Assembly: GCA_012033335.1 (NCBI GenBank)
Contig: JAAURB010000040.1
Span: 1 to 44,746 of the forward strand
Length of the DNA stretch: 44,746 bases
DNA from: Oscillatoriales cyanobacterium RM2_1_1
GTDB lineage: Bacteria; Cyanobacteriota; Cyanobacteriia; Cyanobacteriales; Microcoleaceae
Direction of reading: 5' to 3'
In this document: in pieces, positions 26,395 to 34,528 of the stretch
Numbering within the stretch: position 1 is the first letter of the stretch
Layout: the number at the start of each line of letters is the position of its first letter
The notes under the pieces: generated by a model
Database searches by the model: none
Told to the model about the DNA's origin: nothing
The model's input: the letters and a program-made list of their open reading frames with translations, nothing else
Program-made: the position numbers and the translations under genes

Positions 26395-27294
26395 CTAACT
26401 CAGAGACTTCCAGAAATCCTGGGGCTTATCACAGTAATCCAAAAATCTCAAAGCATCCTGGTGTACCATTTCTCTAAAGCGTTCCATATTTTCCTCAGTC
26501 AGTTGCTCTTCAGGATTTTGAAATTGATTACGACCAAAAAAGCGATATAAAGTCTTACGGATAGAAGAATTAGCTAGAGGTTTTAATAGCAATTTGAGGG
26601 ACGATTGACGCAAGAATCTCCACAATAGTGTTTCTTGATGAAGGCGATCGCCGCGATTTTCACCTTCCTCATTCTGAATTACTAGTTTTTCAGGATTAAT
26701 TTCTAAAAATTTGCAAATCCTGGTCATTTCATGATTAATATCTTTCTTAAGATCCTCCAAAAAAACAATATAAATATGGTCTGCTGGAAATAAATCTAGA
26801 TAGGCCTGAAGCTGAAAGTAAAAACAACATGTTCTCAATTTATCCCCGTAGTAGACATTATCAAAATAGGCATTAAGTCCAGCCAATGCGTTGTAATCAA
26901 TCGTGACATTTTTAGAATCTGCAAATAGCACTGCAGCTCTGTGTTCCATTTTCCACATTGAAAGAAACTTCTGATAAGGCTCACGAACGATATAAATCAG
27001 CTTCATTTGTGGACTAAAGTGATAAATTCGCTGGGCCGTTTCAGGAAATGCAATCCTGTTAGAATAGGCAGGGGTTGCTTCTCCAACTACAGGCTCATTA
27101 TTGTAATGAGAAAATACCTGTTGATAATAGTCCCATCCCTGAGAATAGTTTTTATTACTGGTAAAGAAATTCACTTCTTTAGGCTGACTAAAGCAACATT
27201 CCGGATGGTCATCTAAAATCTTAGCCAGGGTAGTTGTACCACACTTGGCAGATCCGATAATAATAAAATTGGGTTGGGGAATTTCTAAGCTCAT
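26395..27294 (-). CDS. Sulfotransferase (family 1, heparan-sulfotransferase-like)
   Basis: This 299-residue protein has the canonical loop IIIGSAKCGTTTLAKIL at 11-27, the KEVNFFTSN segment (K-E-x-x-F-F motif), GEATPAY at 71-77, and the 3'-phosphate motif LIYIVREPYQKFLSMW at 99-114. This set is the NDST/heparan sulfotransferase-like pattern. Of the six sulfotransferase genes here it most closely follows the classical family. It starts 6 nt after the ABC exporter stop. Confidence 0.9.
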   Translation of the reverse strand: MSLEIPQPNFIIIGSAKCGTTTLAKILDDHPECCFSQPKEVNFFTSNKNYSQGWDYYQQVFSHYNNEPVVGEATPAYSNRIAFPETAQRIYHFSPQMKLIYIVREPYQKFLSMWKMEHRAAVLFADSKNVTIDYNALAGLNAYFDNVYYGDKLRTCCFYFQLQAYLDLFPADHIYIVFLEDLKKDINHEMTRICKFLEINPEKLVIQNEEGENRGDRLHQETLLWRFLRQSSLKLLLKPLANSSIRKTLYRFFGRNQFQNPEEQLTEENMERFREMVHQDALRFLDYCDKPQDFWKSLS

Positions 27295-27300
27295 TATAGA

Positions 27301-29133
27301 TTATGGGTGATTTTGGGTTGCAAGTTGTTTGAAAGTCAAAGAATGATCTAGAAGATCTTCGTAAGTTCCGGAGTCAAGCAATCTTCCCTGATCAAAAACT
27401 AATATTCGGTCACATTTTTTGACTGTAGATAAACGATGAGCCACTGTAATAATTGTGAAATGATCAGGTAAGCTATCAATTGCAGCTACTAAATTTCGTT
27501 CTGTTTGGTTGTCTAAAGCGCTGGTTGCCTCATCAAAAATCAATACGCTAGGTTGATGATAAAGGGCTCTCGCCAAGGCAATTCGCTGTCGCTGTCCTCC
27601 ACTCAAACGGGTACCACGTTCGCCGCATAATGTGTTGTAGCCTTCTGGCAGATCATTCATAATGTAATCATGAATCTGGGCAACTTGAGCCGCAACAAAA
27701 ACTTGAGCTTCAATAATATTCTGAGGTTGAATGCCAAAAGCAATATTGCTTCGAATCGTATCATCTAGTAAAAAAATATCTTGGGAAACATAGCCAACTA
27801 ATTTTTGCCAACTCACAATCTTATCTGGACTCAAAACTTGATCATCAATGTAGATATCCCCTAAAGTAGGTTCTAGTAAACCAATTAATAAATCAACCAG
27901 AGTAGATTTCCCTGCACCAGAAGCACCAACCACTCCAATTTTGCTCCCCTTTTCAATTGTAAAACTGATATTTTGGAGAGACAGTTTATCAGACTCCGGA
28001 TAACGATAAGTTACATTATCAAAGGCAATCTGCTGATTAAATTCCAGGGAAGCTAATTTACCTATAACCTTTTGAGGAAGCGGACGTTGACCAAATAATT
28101 GGAAGTCCTCATACAAAGTATCTAATGCAAAAGTTTGACTCTGAATCTTGGTAATCTGCCCATAAATACTTTGTAAAGCAGGTAACATTCGATAAGAAGC
28201 AATTACAAAAAAGACGAGTGAGGGTAATATCTCTTGCAGAGACTGTCCTTTGCTCTGTATCAACAGTACCAGCAACACTATCGAGGAAAAAGCAACAGCT
28301 TCAATGGTATATCGAGGGCCACTAGATGCGATCGCTACGAAAGAATCATGGGCGGCAATTTTCCGCCAGGACTCAACAAAGCGCCTGGTAAAATAATCCT
28401 GGGCATGGTGAACTATTGCTGTTTTAATCCCACCTAAAAGCTGGTGAGCAGATAAAAATCTTTCACTGATCAAATGTTTACGCTCAAGATTGCCCCGAAC
28501 AACAGGACGACGAAAGATTACAAATGATAGGCTTAGCAATAGACTAAAAACAACTGTAACCAGGATACAGATAACAGGATTAATAACCAGAAGTAAAATT
28601 AATAACAATAAGACATTAATACTACGGGCTAAAATCTCCAGGAAAGGTGCCAGGACACCAGACATAAACATATTAACATCACTTTGTAAGCGTTTAACTA
28701 GTTCTGAAGAATTATGCTTGAGGTGAAAAATATAGGGTTGATTTGCATAGCAATTGAGTAAATAGCCTCCGATTTTCATGCCAGAGAAATAGGCGTATCG
28801 AGATCGAAAATAATCAGTAACACCATTAATAATACTAGAAGCAATTAGCAAGGTTATGGTAGTTATCCCAGTCAACAGCAAGATATTATCAGCCGCAATC
28901 CCAGGAAATAGTTTGACCAGTTCTCGACCAGCACTAGAGTTGATAGCGCTTTCAGGGTTGGTCGCTAGGGCCAAAAAAGGCATGATCGAGAAAATTCCTA
29001 TTGCTTGAATTGCACCTTGAAGTAATACTAAAAGGCAAATCAAGATCAGCTCACGTCTACCAAACGGGAGAATGAGCGTCAGCACTCTGTGAATCAAGTT
29101 CAACTGTTTTTGGAGTAGATTTTTGGAGGTCAT
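27301..29133 (-). CDS. ABC exporter, fused membrane and ATPase domains (MsbA/PglK-type)
   Basis: This 610-residue half-transporter would work as a homodimer. The membrane domain has six helices in about 29-320. The ATPase has Walker A GASGAGKST at 403-411, Q-loop YVSQD near 448-452, signature LSGGQRQ at 510-516, Walker B VLIFDE at 530-535 and H-loop His566. In the same family, PglK flips lipid-linked oligosaccharides and MsbA flips lipid A. No Wzx-type flippase is present in the operon, so this is the likely flippase for the lipid-linked, partly sulfated repeat unit. That role is inferred from context. Confidence 0.92.
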   Translation of the reverse strand: MTSKNLLQKQLNLIHRVLTLILPFGRRELILICLLVLLQGAIQAIGIFSIMPFLALATNPESAINSSAGRELVKLFPGIAADNILLLTGITTITLLIASSIINGVTDYFRSRYAYFSGMKIGGYLLNCYANQPYIFHLKHNSSELVKRLQSDVNMFMSGVLAPFLEILARSINVLLLLILLLVINPVICILVTVVFSLLLSLSFVIFRRPVVRGNLERKHLISERFLSAHQLLGGIKTAIVHHAQDYFTRRFVESWRKIAAHDSFVAIASSGPRYTIEAVAFSSIVLLVLLIQSKGQSLQEILPSLVFFVIASYRMLPALQSIYGQITKIQSQTFALDTLYEDFQLFGQRPLPQKVIGKLASLEFNQQIAFDNVTYRYPESDKLSLQNISFTIEKGSKIGVVGASGAGKSTLVDLLIGLLEPTLGDIYIDDQVLSPDKIVSWQKLVGYVSQDIFLLDDTIRSNIAFGIQPQNIIEAQVFVAAQVAQIHDYIMNDLPEGYNTLCGERGTRLSGGQRQRIALARALYHQPSVLIFDEATSALDNQTERNLVAAIDSLPDHFTIITVAHRLSTVKKCDRILVFDQGRLLDSGTYEDLLDHSLTFKQLATQNHP

Positions 29134-29216
29134 ATAACAAGATCTTTTTAACTCAAGATTTATTGAAGGTACAACACTAAATTAATTTAAAGTGAACAGC
29201 ACATACTGGACTCAAA

Positions 29217-30134
29217 TCACCAGTAACATCCGCCTTCGACGGCTTGAAAGTTGCTAGGACGATTCGTAGTGGGTGGACGTATCCAGGCTTGATTCATTTG
29301 TTGCTTAAAATAGTCATGCTCCTCATAGCGCTTCCCAATAACCCCAAACAAAACCTGTAGCATTCCCCCCAGGTGAATACCAACTTTTCCAAGCTTTTTA
29401 GCTTCTGCTGCTAGAGGAAACCCCAAGGCTCCACAGCCAAATAAAGCCACATCAAATTCAGTTGAAATCATTTGCTCTAACACATCTTGATAGACTTCTC
29501 TCCAATCTAAAGTCGAATTCTCATCTATCAAATAGGGAAACTGATATCCATCCAGGGAAAATTCAGGTAAAATCTCTGAATCTGGCCAGATCTGAGTGCG
29601 TTTTTCCATCTGTTGTTTGAACAGATTCAGGAAAGGGCTAACGACAAAAACCCGCTTCTGCGCCAGGCTTCTTGTCCAGGGAATATCAGAAAAAAAGGGA
29701 GTAAAATGACTTTGTGTACAGATACTAGCTTGGGGCGCAAACTGCTGATGGATTTGCTTCTCCCTTTCAAGCTTGAAAATACCTAGTATGTCAGTCAATA
29801 TCAGGGTTTGGCGAAAGTACTGAAAAAGTTCTAAATAGGATTCAGGGCTTCGCGGTTTAACTCCAGCATTAGTAGCGCATTGTTGCGTTTCTTGAAACAG
29901 AACCCTACGTTTAACTCTAAAAGGTGACCTGATAGGAGTTCTAGAAGCCCAAAGTACGAGCAACTGCTCATTGCTTCCGACCTTGCCAACCAGAAAAGAT
30001 TTTTTTCGGATAATCGAATCCTGAATCAGATAACTCACTTGATCAGGAGACAGCAAGTGTTCCTTTTGCCAGAGTGTAATTCCATTTTTCTTTTCACAAA
30101 GATAAGTCCAGTTTTGTAGGCGATTGAATAGCAT
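29217..30134 (-). CDS. Polysaccharide-locus protein with GGCYW C-terminus, function unknown
   Basis: This 305-residue soluble protein ends VEGGCYW. The conserved-looking part is C-terminal: FDVALFGCGALGFPLAAEAK, GKVGIHLGGMLQVLFGVIGK, RYEE, and WIRPP before the GGCYW end. From memory, proteins with this ending recur in bacterial capsule/EPS clusters and have been compared with GT-D-fold glycosyltransferases, but I know of no established function. The N-terminal part has VGKVGSNEQLLVLW, which may correspond to a nucleotide-sugar-binding start. It lies between an epimerase gene (29 nt) and the ABC exporter (83 nt). Confidence 0.65.
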   Translation of the reverse strand: MLFNRLQNWTYLCEKKNGITLWQKEHLLSPDQVSYLIQDSIIRKKSFLVGKVGSNEQLLVLWASRTPIRSPFRVKRRVLFQETQQCATNAGVKPRSPESYLELFQYFRQTLILTDILGIFKLEREKQIHQQFAPQASICTQSHFTPFFSDIPWTRSLAQKRVFVVSPFLNLFKQQMEKRTQIWPDSEILPEFSLDGYQFPYLIDENSTLDWREVYQDVLEQMISTEFDVALFGCGALGFPLAAEAKKLGKVGIHLGGMLQVLFGVIGKRYEEHDYFKQQMNQAWIRPPTTNRPSNFQAVEGGCYW

Positions 30135-30163
30135 AAAAGTTCATTCCGCACTCAGGCTCAGGA

Positions 30164-31234
30164 CTAACTAGCTGACAGTTGACACCAATCTTTCTGACCT
30201 TCAGCAAAGTCAGAAATTTCCCGCAAAACCTGATAGATATTGGTTTGCGGTTTCCAATCCCAAATTTGTTCTGCCTGGGTTGCATCCAAGACCATCCAGG
30301 GAATATCAAAGGGGCGTTCAGTGTTCGTTTGCGTCACTTCATTGCAGCTAAACCGATCTTCACACCAACTACTAAGCTGTTTTAAAGACATGCTATTTTT
30401 CACTCCGCCGCTAATATTAATGACACGAGGTTTTTCGGTGGTTAAAGATTCAGTAAACTGCTTCTCCAGCAACAAAATCAAGTCTTGAGGGTGCAAACAA
30501 TCTCGAACCTGATAGCCATTCCCGCCAAAACCAATGTATTTTAAAGGCAGCTGTTCTCGAAAGCTATGAATCCAAAAGGCAAAAATTCCCTGGCCGGGAT
30601 GGCCAAATTGTCCGGCCCCGGCCATGACTCCACAGCGATTAATCCAGACGGGGAACTCAAAAGTTGCCCCATATTCTAGGGCTAGATGCTCAGAGGCAAC
30701 CTTGGTACTGCCATAGAGGGAAACCGGAGGAGTTGTAGAATAGGATTCTGCTACACCCTCAACTGAAATCCCAATCGGGAACTTCTGATCAGAGACAGGA
30801 AAGAAAGCATGATCTACCTCAGTCACTTGAAGCTGACTCAGACCTGGAATTGAATAGACTCGACTTGTGGAGAGGAGGACAAATCCAGCTTGATGCCGTT
30901 TGCAGTATTCCAGCAGATTAATCGTTCCCTGCAAGTTATGCTCAACGAGTTGTCGGCTGCTGGTTTTACCATCTACCCCCGCCAGCACACTAGGATTTGC
31001 TGCCGCATCAATTACCCAATCTGCTTCAGGTAAGCCATTCACATCACTGACAATGCGAATATCTCCATGAATCACCCGAATCCCTTGCTGTTGTAGGGGA
31101 GCTTTATTCAGCCAACTGCCCGAACGGGAAAAATTATCAATGCCAAAAATCTCACAGTTCTGGAATCTCTCCTTTAAAGCTTTTGCCAGGGATGAACCGA
31201 CAAATCCACAAATACCAGTGATTAGAATCCGCAT
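30164..31234 (-). CDS. NAD-dependent epimerase/dehydratase, CDP-tyvelose/paratose 2-epimerase-like
   Basis: This 356-residue extended short-chain dehydrogenase has the NAD-binding GxxGxxG motif ITGICGFVGSSLA at 5-17, the catalytic Ser/Thr region LLSTSRVYSIP, and the YxxxK motif in SLYGSTKVASEH. The pattern NRCGVMAGAGQFG and RPFDIPWMVLD fits the RfbE-type subgroup (CDP-paratose 2-epimerase-like). The exact substrate is not known; a nucleotide sugar for the EPS is likely. It is 46 nt downstream of a related gene, so the two may act in series. Confidence 0.85.
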   Translation of the reverse strand: MRILITGICGFVGSSLAKALKERFQNCEIFGIDNFSRSGSWLNKAPLQQQGIRVIHGDIRIVSDVNGLPEADWVIDAAANPSVLAGVDGKTSSRQLVEHNLQGTINLLEYCKRHQAGFVLLSTSRVYSIPGLSQLQVTEVDHAFFPVSDQKFPIGISVEGVAESYSTTPPVSLYGSTKVASEHLALEYGATFEFPVWINRCGVMAGAGQFGHPGQGIFAFWIHSFREQLPLKYIGFGGNGYQVRDCLHPQDLILLLEKQFTESLTTEKPRVINISGGVKNSMSLKQLSSWCEDRFSCNEVTQTNTERPFDIPWMVLDATQAEQIWDWKPQTNIYQVLREISDFAEGQKDWCQLSAS

Positions 31235-31280
31235 AAAAATAATCGGTTGAGGGCAGGTAATTTGTCAGAATGTTGACCTA

Positions 31281-32360
31281 CTAGAGGGAAGTCACTAGGG
31301 TTTTAGAGGTTGCTATCCGCTGTTGCCAGGATTGAACAATTTGTTGGATGGTTTCTTCTAGGGAGATGGTGATATCCCAGACAGGATAGTGGGTTCTCAT
31401 TTTGGTTAAATTTGAGTAGTAGCAGATATGATCTCCAATCCGATTGTCTGCAACATAGGTGTACTGCATAGGTTTGCCACTGAATTTTTCAGCCAGTTTA
31501 AAGGCTTCCAGAATCGAGCAACTGTTAGACTTACCGCCCCCCAAGTTATACACCTCAGCCATTCGGGGTGCGTCAATGAAAGCATGAATAAACCGAGCCA
31601 CGTCCAGGGAGTGAATATTGTCGCGAACTTGCTTGCCCTTATAGCCAAAGATTTTGTATTCCTTGCCTTCTAGATTGCATTTCACCAGATAACTGAGGAA
31701 TCCATGGAGTTCCACTCCAGAGTGATTTGGCCCAGTCAGACATCCCCCCCGCAAGCAACAGGTAGGCATATCGAAATAGCGACCATATTCTTGCACGATG
31801 ACATCGGCGGCTACTTTTGAAGCACCAAATAAAGAATGCTTGGATTGGTCAATGCTGAAGGTTTCCGCAATTCCCTGTTCATAGTTGGGATCATCATAAT
31901 CCCACCGGGTTTCCAGTTCCTTGAGAGGAATAGTGTTTGGGCGATCGCCATAGACTTTATTCGTGGACATGTGAACAAAAGGTGACTCCGGGCAGGCTTG
32001 CCGTGTGGCTTCTAGTAGGTTTAGTGTGCCAACTGCATTTGTATCAAAATCATCAAAGGGAATGGCTGCTGCCCGGTCATGGGAGGGTTGAGCCGCCGTA
32101 TGCACGATGGCATCAGGTTTGAGTTGGTGAATTAACTCTAAAACGCCTGGGCGATCGCGAATATCCAGTTCATGGTGAATAAAAGCAGGCAGAGTTTTTT
32201 GTAGCCGTTCCTGGTTCCAGCGGGTATCTCCCTGGGCACCAAAGAATACAGCTCGTTGATTATTATCTACGCCGTGAATTTCCCATTCCTGACTGGCAAA
32301 ATAACCACAAACTTCTGAGCCAATTAAGCCAGAGGAACCGGTAACAAGCAATTTTTTCAT
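31281..32360 (-). CDS. NAD-dependent epimerase/dehydratase, CDP-tyvelose-epimerase-like, with Phe at the catalytic Tyr position
   Basis: This 359-residue protein starts at ATG 32360; the TTG five codons earlier is unlikely. GxxGxxG is in [14 protein letters not shown], the catalytic Ser/Thr in [12 protein letters not shown]. At the YxxxK position it has [13 protein letters not shown], so Phe stands where Tyr is expected. AAQPSHD and [12 protein letters not shown] match the CDP-tyvelose-epimerase-like subgroup. It is the first gene of the long minus-strand operon. The Phe may be a subgroup feature; substrate and activity are unverified. Confidence 0.85.
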   Translation of the reverse strand: MKKLLVTGSSGLIGSEVCGYFASQEWEIHGVDNNQRAVFFGAQGDTRWNQERLQKTLPAFIHHELDIRDRPGVLELIHQLKPDAIVHTAAQPSHDRAAAIPFDDFDTNAVGTLNLLEATRQACPESPFVHMSTNKVYGDRPNTIPLKELETRWDYDDPNYEQGIAETFSIDQSKHSLFGASKVAADVIVQEYGRYFDMPTCCLRGGCLTGPNHSGVELHGFLSYLVKCNLEGKEYKIFGYKGKQVRDNIHSLDVARFIHAFIDAPRMAEVYNLGGGKSNSCSILEAFKLAEKFSGKPMQYTYVADNRIGDHICYYSNLTKMRTHYPVWDITISLEETIQQIVQSWQQRIATSKTLVTSL

Positions 32361-32463
32361 GGGGCTAATATCCAAATTCTACTACGGGTTCTACAAGGGT
32401 TCTAGGGAGTGCATCCCCAACAATGTCTTGAATGGAAAAGAGTGTGTGAAAATCTTTACGGCT

Positions 32464-32511
32464 CTACAGTGTTTCTCACGCTGCTACAGTGCGGGATTAA
32501 AAATCGCTATC
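32464..32511. repeat. Dispersed repeat copy B (uninterrupted)
   Basis: Matches 4861-4890 plus 4939-4955, but lacks the 48-nt insertion found there. It lies in the upstream region of the long operon, about 100 nt before its first ATG. Confidence 0.45.
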
Positions 32512-32519
32512 ACTTTGAG

Positions 32520-32918
32520 CTATCGGGACACCCCAGCACTATGACGTTGAGTAAATTCGCTAATGGATGGATTTCTAGAAGGATCACTCAAGCCTGTGAC
32601 CTTTTGCCAGAGTTCTCGGGTTGCCGGAGTTGCGGCGTAAAGTTGCTGCCCTTTTTTGACCACATAAAACCAGTTGGTTTCCTGACATTCTTGACACCAG
32701 AAGGCTTCGAGCCATTCATTGGTTAAGGGCACTGACGTTCGAGCGGTGATCAACATTGCAGCATTTTTGTGATTCATGCCCCGGCTCTGAAGTTGTCCAA
32801 TTTGATCCGCATACAGAGGATACTTGGGACTGACACTATCGAGATAGCAATGATGCTCCGGGCAGTAAATCTTTCGCCGTTGGGAGCGTTTCCGATTTCG
32901 GTCGCACCTTTTCTGCAC
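32520..32918 (-). CDS. Conserved cyanobacterial-type hypothetical protein with zinc-ribbon-like motifs
   Basis: This 132-residue basic protein has C-P-E-H-H-C at about 19-24 and C-Q-E-C at about 74-77, spaced as in a small zinc ribbon. The N-terminus is rich in Arg and Lys. It starts at GTG 32918 with a strong AGGAGGT ribosome site at 924-930 (coordinates 32924-32930) and a 5-nt spacer. No function is known to me. It is transcribed away from the proline-rich gene and toward the EPS operon, but a role there is not evident. Confidence 0.7.
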   Translation of the reverse strand: MQKRCDRNRKRSQRRKIYCPEHHCYLDSVSPKYPLYADQIGQLQSRGMNHKNAAMLITARTSVPLTNEWLEAFWCQECQETNWFYVVKKGQQLYAATPATRELWQKVTGLSDPSRNPSISEFTQRHSAGVSR

Positions 32919-33229
32919 AATTAACCTCCTGGAGTAACCTCGGTTGGGGTTGAGGGGGGAGGAACTGAGATCAAAATGACCATCGAAGTTCGGCTCCCAA
33001 ATAATTTCAATTTATTCACTTTTGAAGTCCATTCTTGATTGTTTTTGATCAATCTCAAAGACTTTCTATAACTGTTTACCCGAGGAACTGTGCTGCTCCG
33101 GAGCAATCCCTGGATTTTTACAAACCCAGGCTATTTGTAAAGGTGTAGGATGAATAGCTTTAAAAAAGTAGGTCATTTGTGAAGCTATCCCCGACATGAT
33201 GGCCTATCTGCCGACGAGCAACAGCACTT
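32919..33229. other. Intergenic region without a gene
   Basis: 311 nt. It holds the ribosome site of the preceding gene and a perfect 12-bp palindrome TGCTCCGGAGCA at 33094-33105. No terminator, promoter or RNA gene was recognised. Confidence 0.5.
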
Positions 33230-34357
33230 TTAGAATTTGGCTGGATCTACAGATTTAAAGGTTGGCTGATGGATAGATTGACTGGTTTCAGAAACCTGAA
33301 CAAAAGTAGGAGACGCTTGCTTTGATTCGATGACGGCATTACTCCCTGAAGATGAAACTGGGGTTGTCCCTTTGATATCATTCATGATGTCCGAGCTAGA
33401 ATTATTGGCCTCAACCAATTTCTTCAACAAGCTCGGCATTGGCTTGGGATGAACATTGGCATCAACAGACGATGGTTGGGAGAATGGAGTCGATGCAACG
33501 GTTACAGTTTTATCGGGCAGTTGAGAATGGGTTTGCTCGTGGGTTTTGGGATAGCTTTCCAGGACTGGATCGATAATTGGACTGACTGGAGCGCCGGACT
33601 GAACCGGATTAACTCTAGAATTGAGCCGAGGGGGAGCTGGACGTTTTTTAGTGGTAATCACCTCTTGAGGATCAACAATATATTGAGCCACTTCAGGTTC
33701 AGGAGTAGCAGCCTGGGGCTTGACTGCGGAAATAGCAGATCCAGGCTCAACAGTAGGCTCAACAATGTACTGAGCGGCATATTCAGCGGCATTCTGGGAT
33801 ACACTCAATCCAGGAGGAGGCAAGGGTACGGGCTCAACGGCCAGATCCTCTGGAATATAACTAATCACTGTTGGGTTTAGAGCGTCCGATTCTCGGAATT
33901 CAGTTGTGGCGATCGCCGCTGATTCGGGGCGAGTTGCTTTTGGTTCAGGTTCAGCATCGAAATTGAGATAGTCCGGTAAAAATTGTAATTTTTCTTCCAA
34001 CTGCGTCACCCTAGAGGCAACGGATTGAGGCATGGGGGGCAAACGAGCGGTTAGCATCTCTGATGGCTTGGGAGCATCTAGGGGGTTGGGGCCCAAATCC
34101 TCCACAGCCGCAGTTTGGGGAGCAGAACTGAAACTTTGAATCGGCAGTGTCCCGGGAGGGGTGACGGATTGTTTTAGTCCCTGGGCCGCTTCTGCCATCA
34201 ATTCATCGGCGGTTTTCGGACGACTTTGTTGGATAGTGTCATCACTTAAGGGCTCAGGATTGGCCTGAGTCAGCTTTTCACTGAGAACCATGCCGGTGAC
34301 GGCACAGCCGACAGCAGTTGCAATGCAACTTAAGGCGGAACTATTAGCTAAACTCAT
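33230..34357 (-). CDS. Proline-rich membrane-anchored or secreted hypothetical protein
   Basis: This 375-residue protein starts at ATG 34357; the reported upstream extension would place 37 residues before a hydrophobic segment (SALSCIATAVGCAVTGMVLS, about 8-26). The rest is low-complexity and Pro/Ser/Ala/Glu-rich, predicted disordered. The motif AAQYIVEP (194-201) recurs as VAQYIVDP (223-230), and a similar AAQWIV occurs near the N-terminus of the divergently encoded Wza. The gene is divergent from wza with 171 nt between starts. It may serve the same envelope machine, but no function can be assigned. Confidence 0.75.
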   Translation of the reverse strand: MSLANSSALSCIATAVGCAVTGMVLSEKLTQANPEPLSDDTIQQSRPKTADELMAEAAQGLKQSVTPPGTLPIQSFSSAPQTAAVEDLGPNPLDAPKPSEMLTARLPPMPQSVASRVTQLEEKLQFLPDYLNFDAEPEPKATRPESAAIATTEFRESDALNPTVISYIPEDLAVEPVPLPPPGLSVSQNAAEYAAQYIVEPTVEPGSAISAVKPQAATPEPEVAQYIVDPQEVITTKKRPAPPRLNSRVNPVQSGAPVSPIIDPVLESYPKTHEQTHSQLPDKTVTVASTPFSQPSSVDANVHPKPMPSLLKKLVEANNSSSDIMNDIKGTTPVSSSGSNAVIESKQASPTFVQVSETSQSIHQPTFKSVDPAKF

Positions 34358-34528
34358 ATTTTGCTTAATAAATCGTAGGGTAAGACTGACGCACAGCAAC
34401 ACCCGGCAATACCGATTTACTATACGGTTGGCACTGGAAAGATCCGGAGAATTACTGGAATCTGACAACCATCCTGATACGATGAAGAGCTTTTGAATAT
34501 TAACCTAAGGGTTACTTAATTCAGATTC

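Noticed and set aside
32409-32726. 105-codon plus-strand ORF upstream of the long operon
   Set aside because: Mostly antisense to the zinc-ribbon-like gene, which has a strong ribosome site and conserved Cys pairs.
32921-33106. 61-codon minus-strand ORF upstream of the zinc-ribbon-like gene
   Set aside because: Low-quality composition, no ribosome site, and it spans the strong ribosome site region of the next gene.
33449-33880. 143-codon plus-strand ORF
   Set aside because: Fully antisense to the proline-rich gene, and arises from its skewed codon composition.
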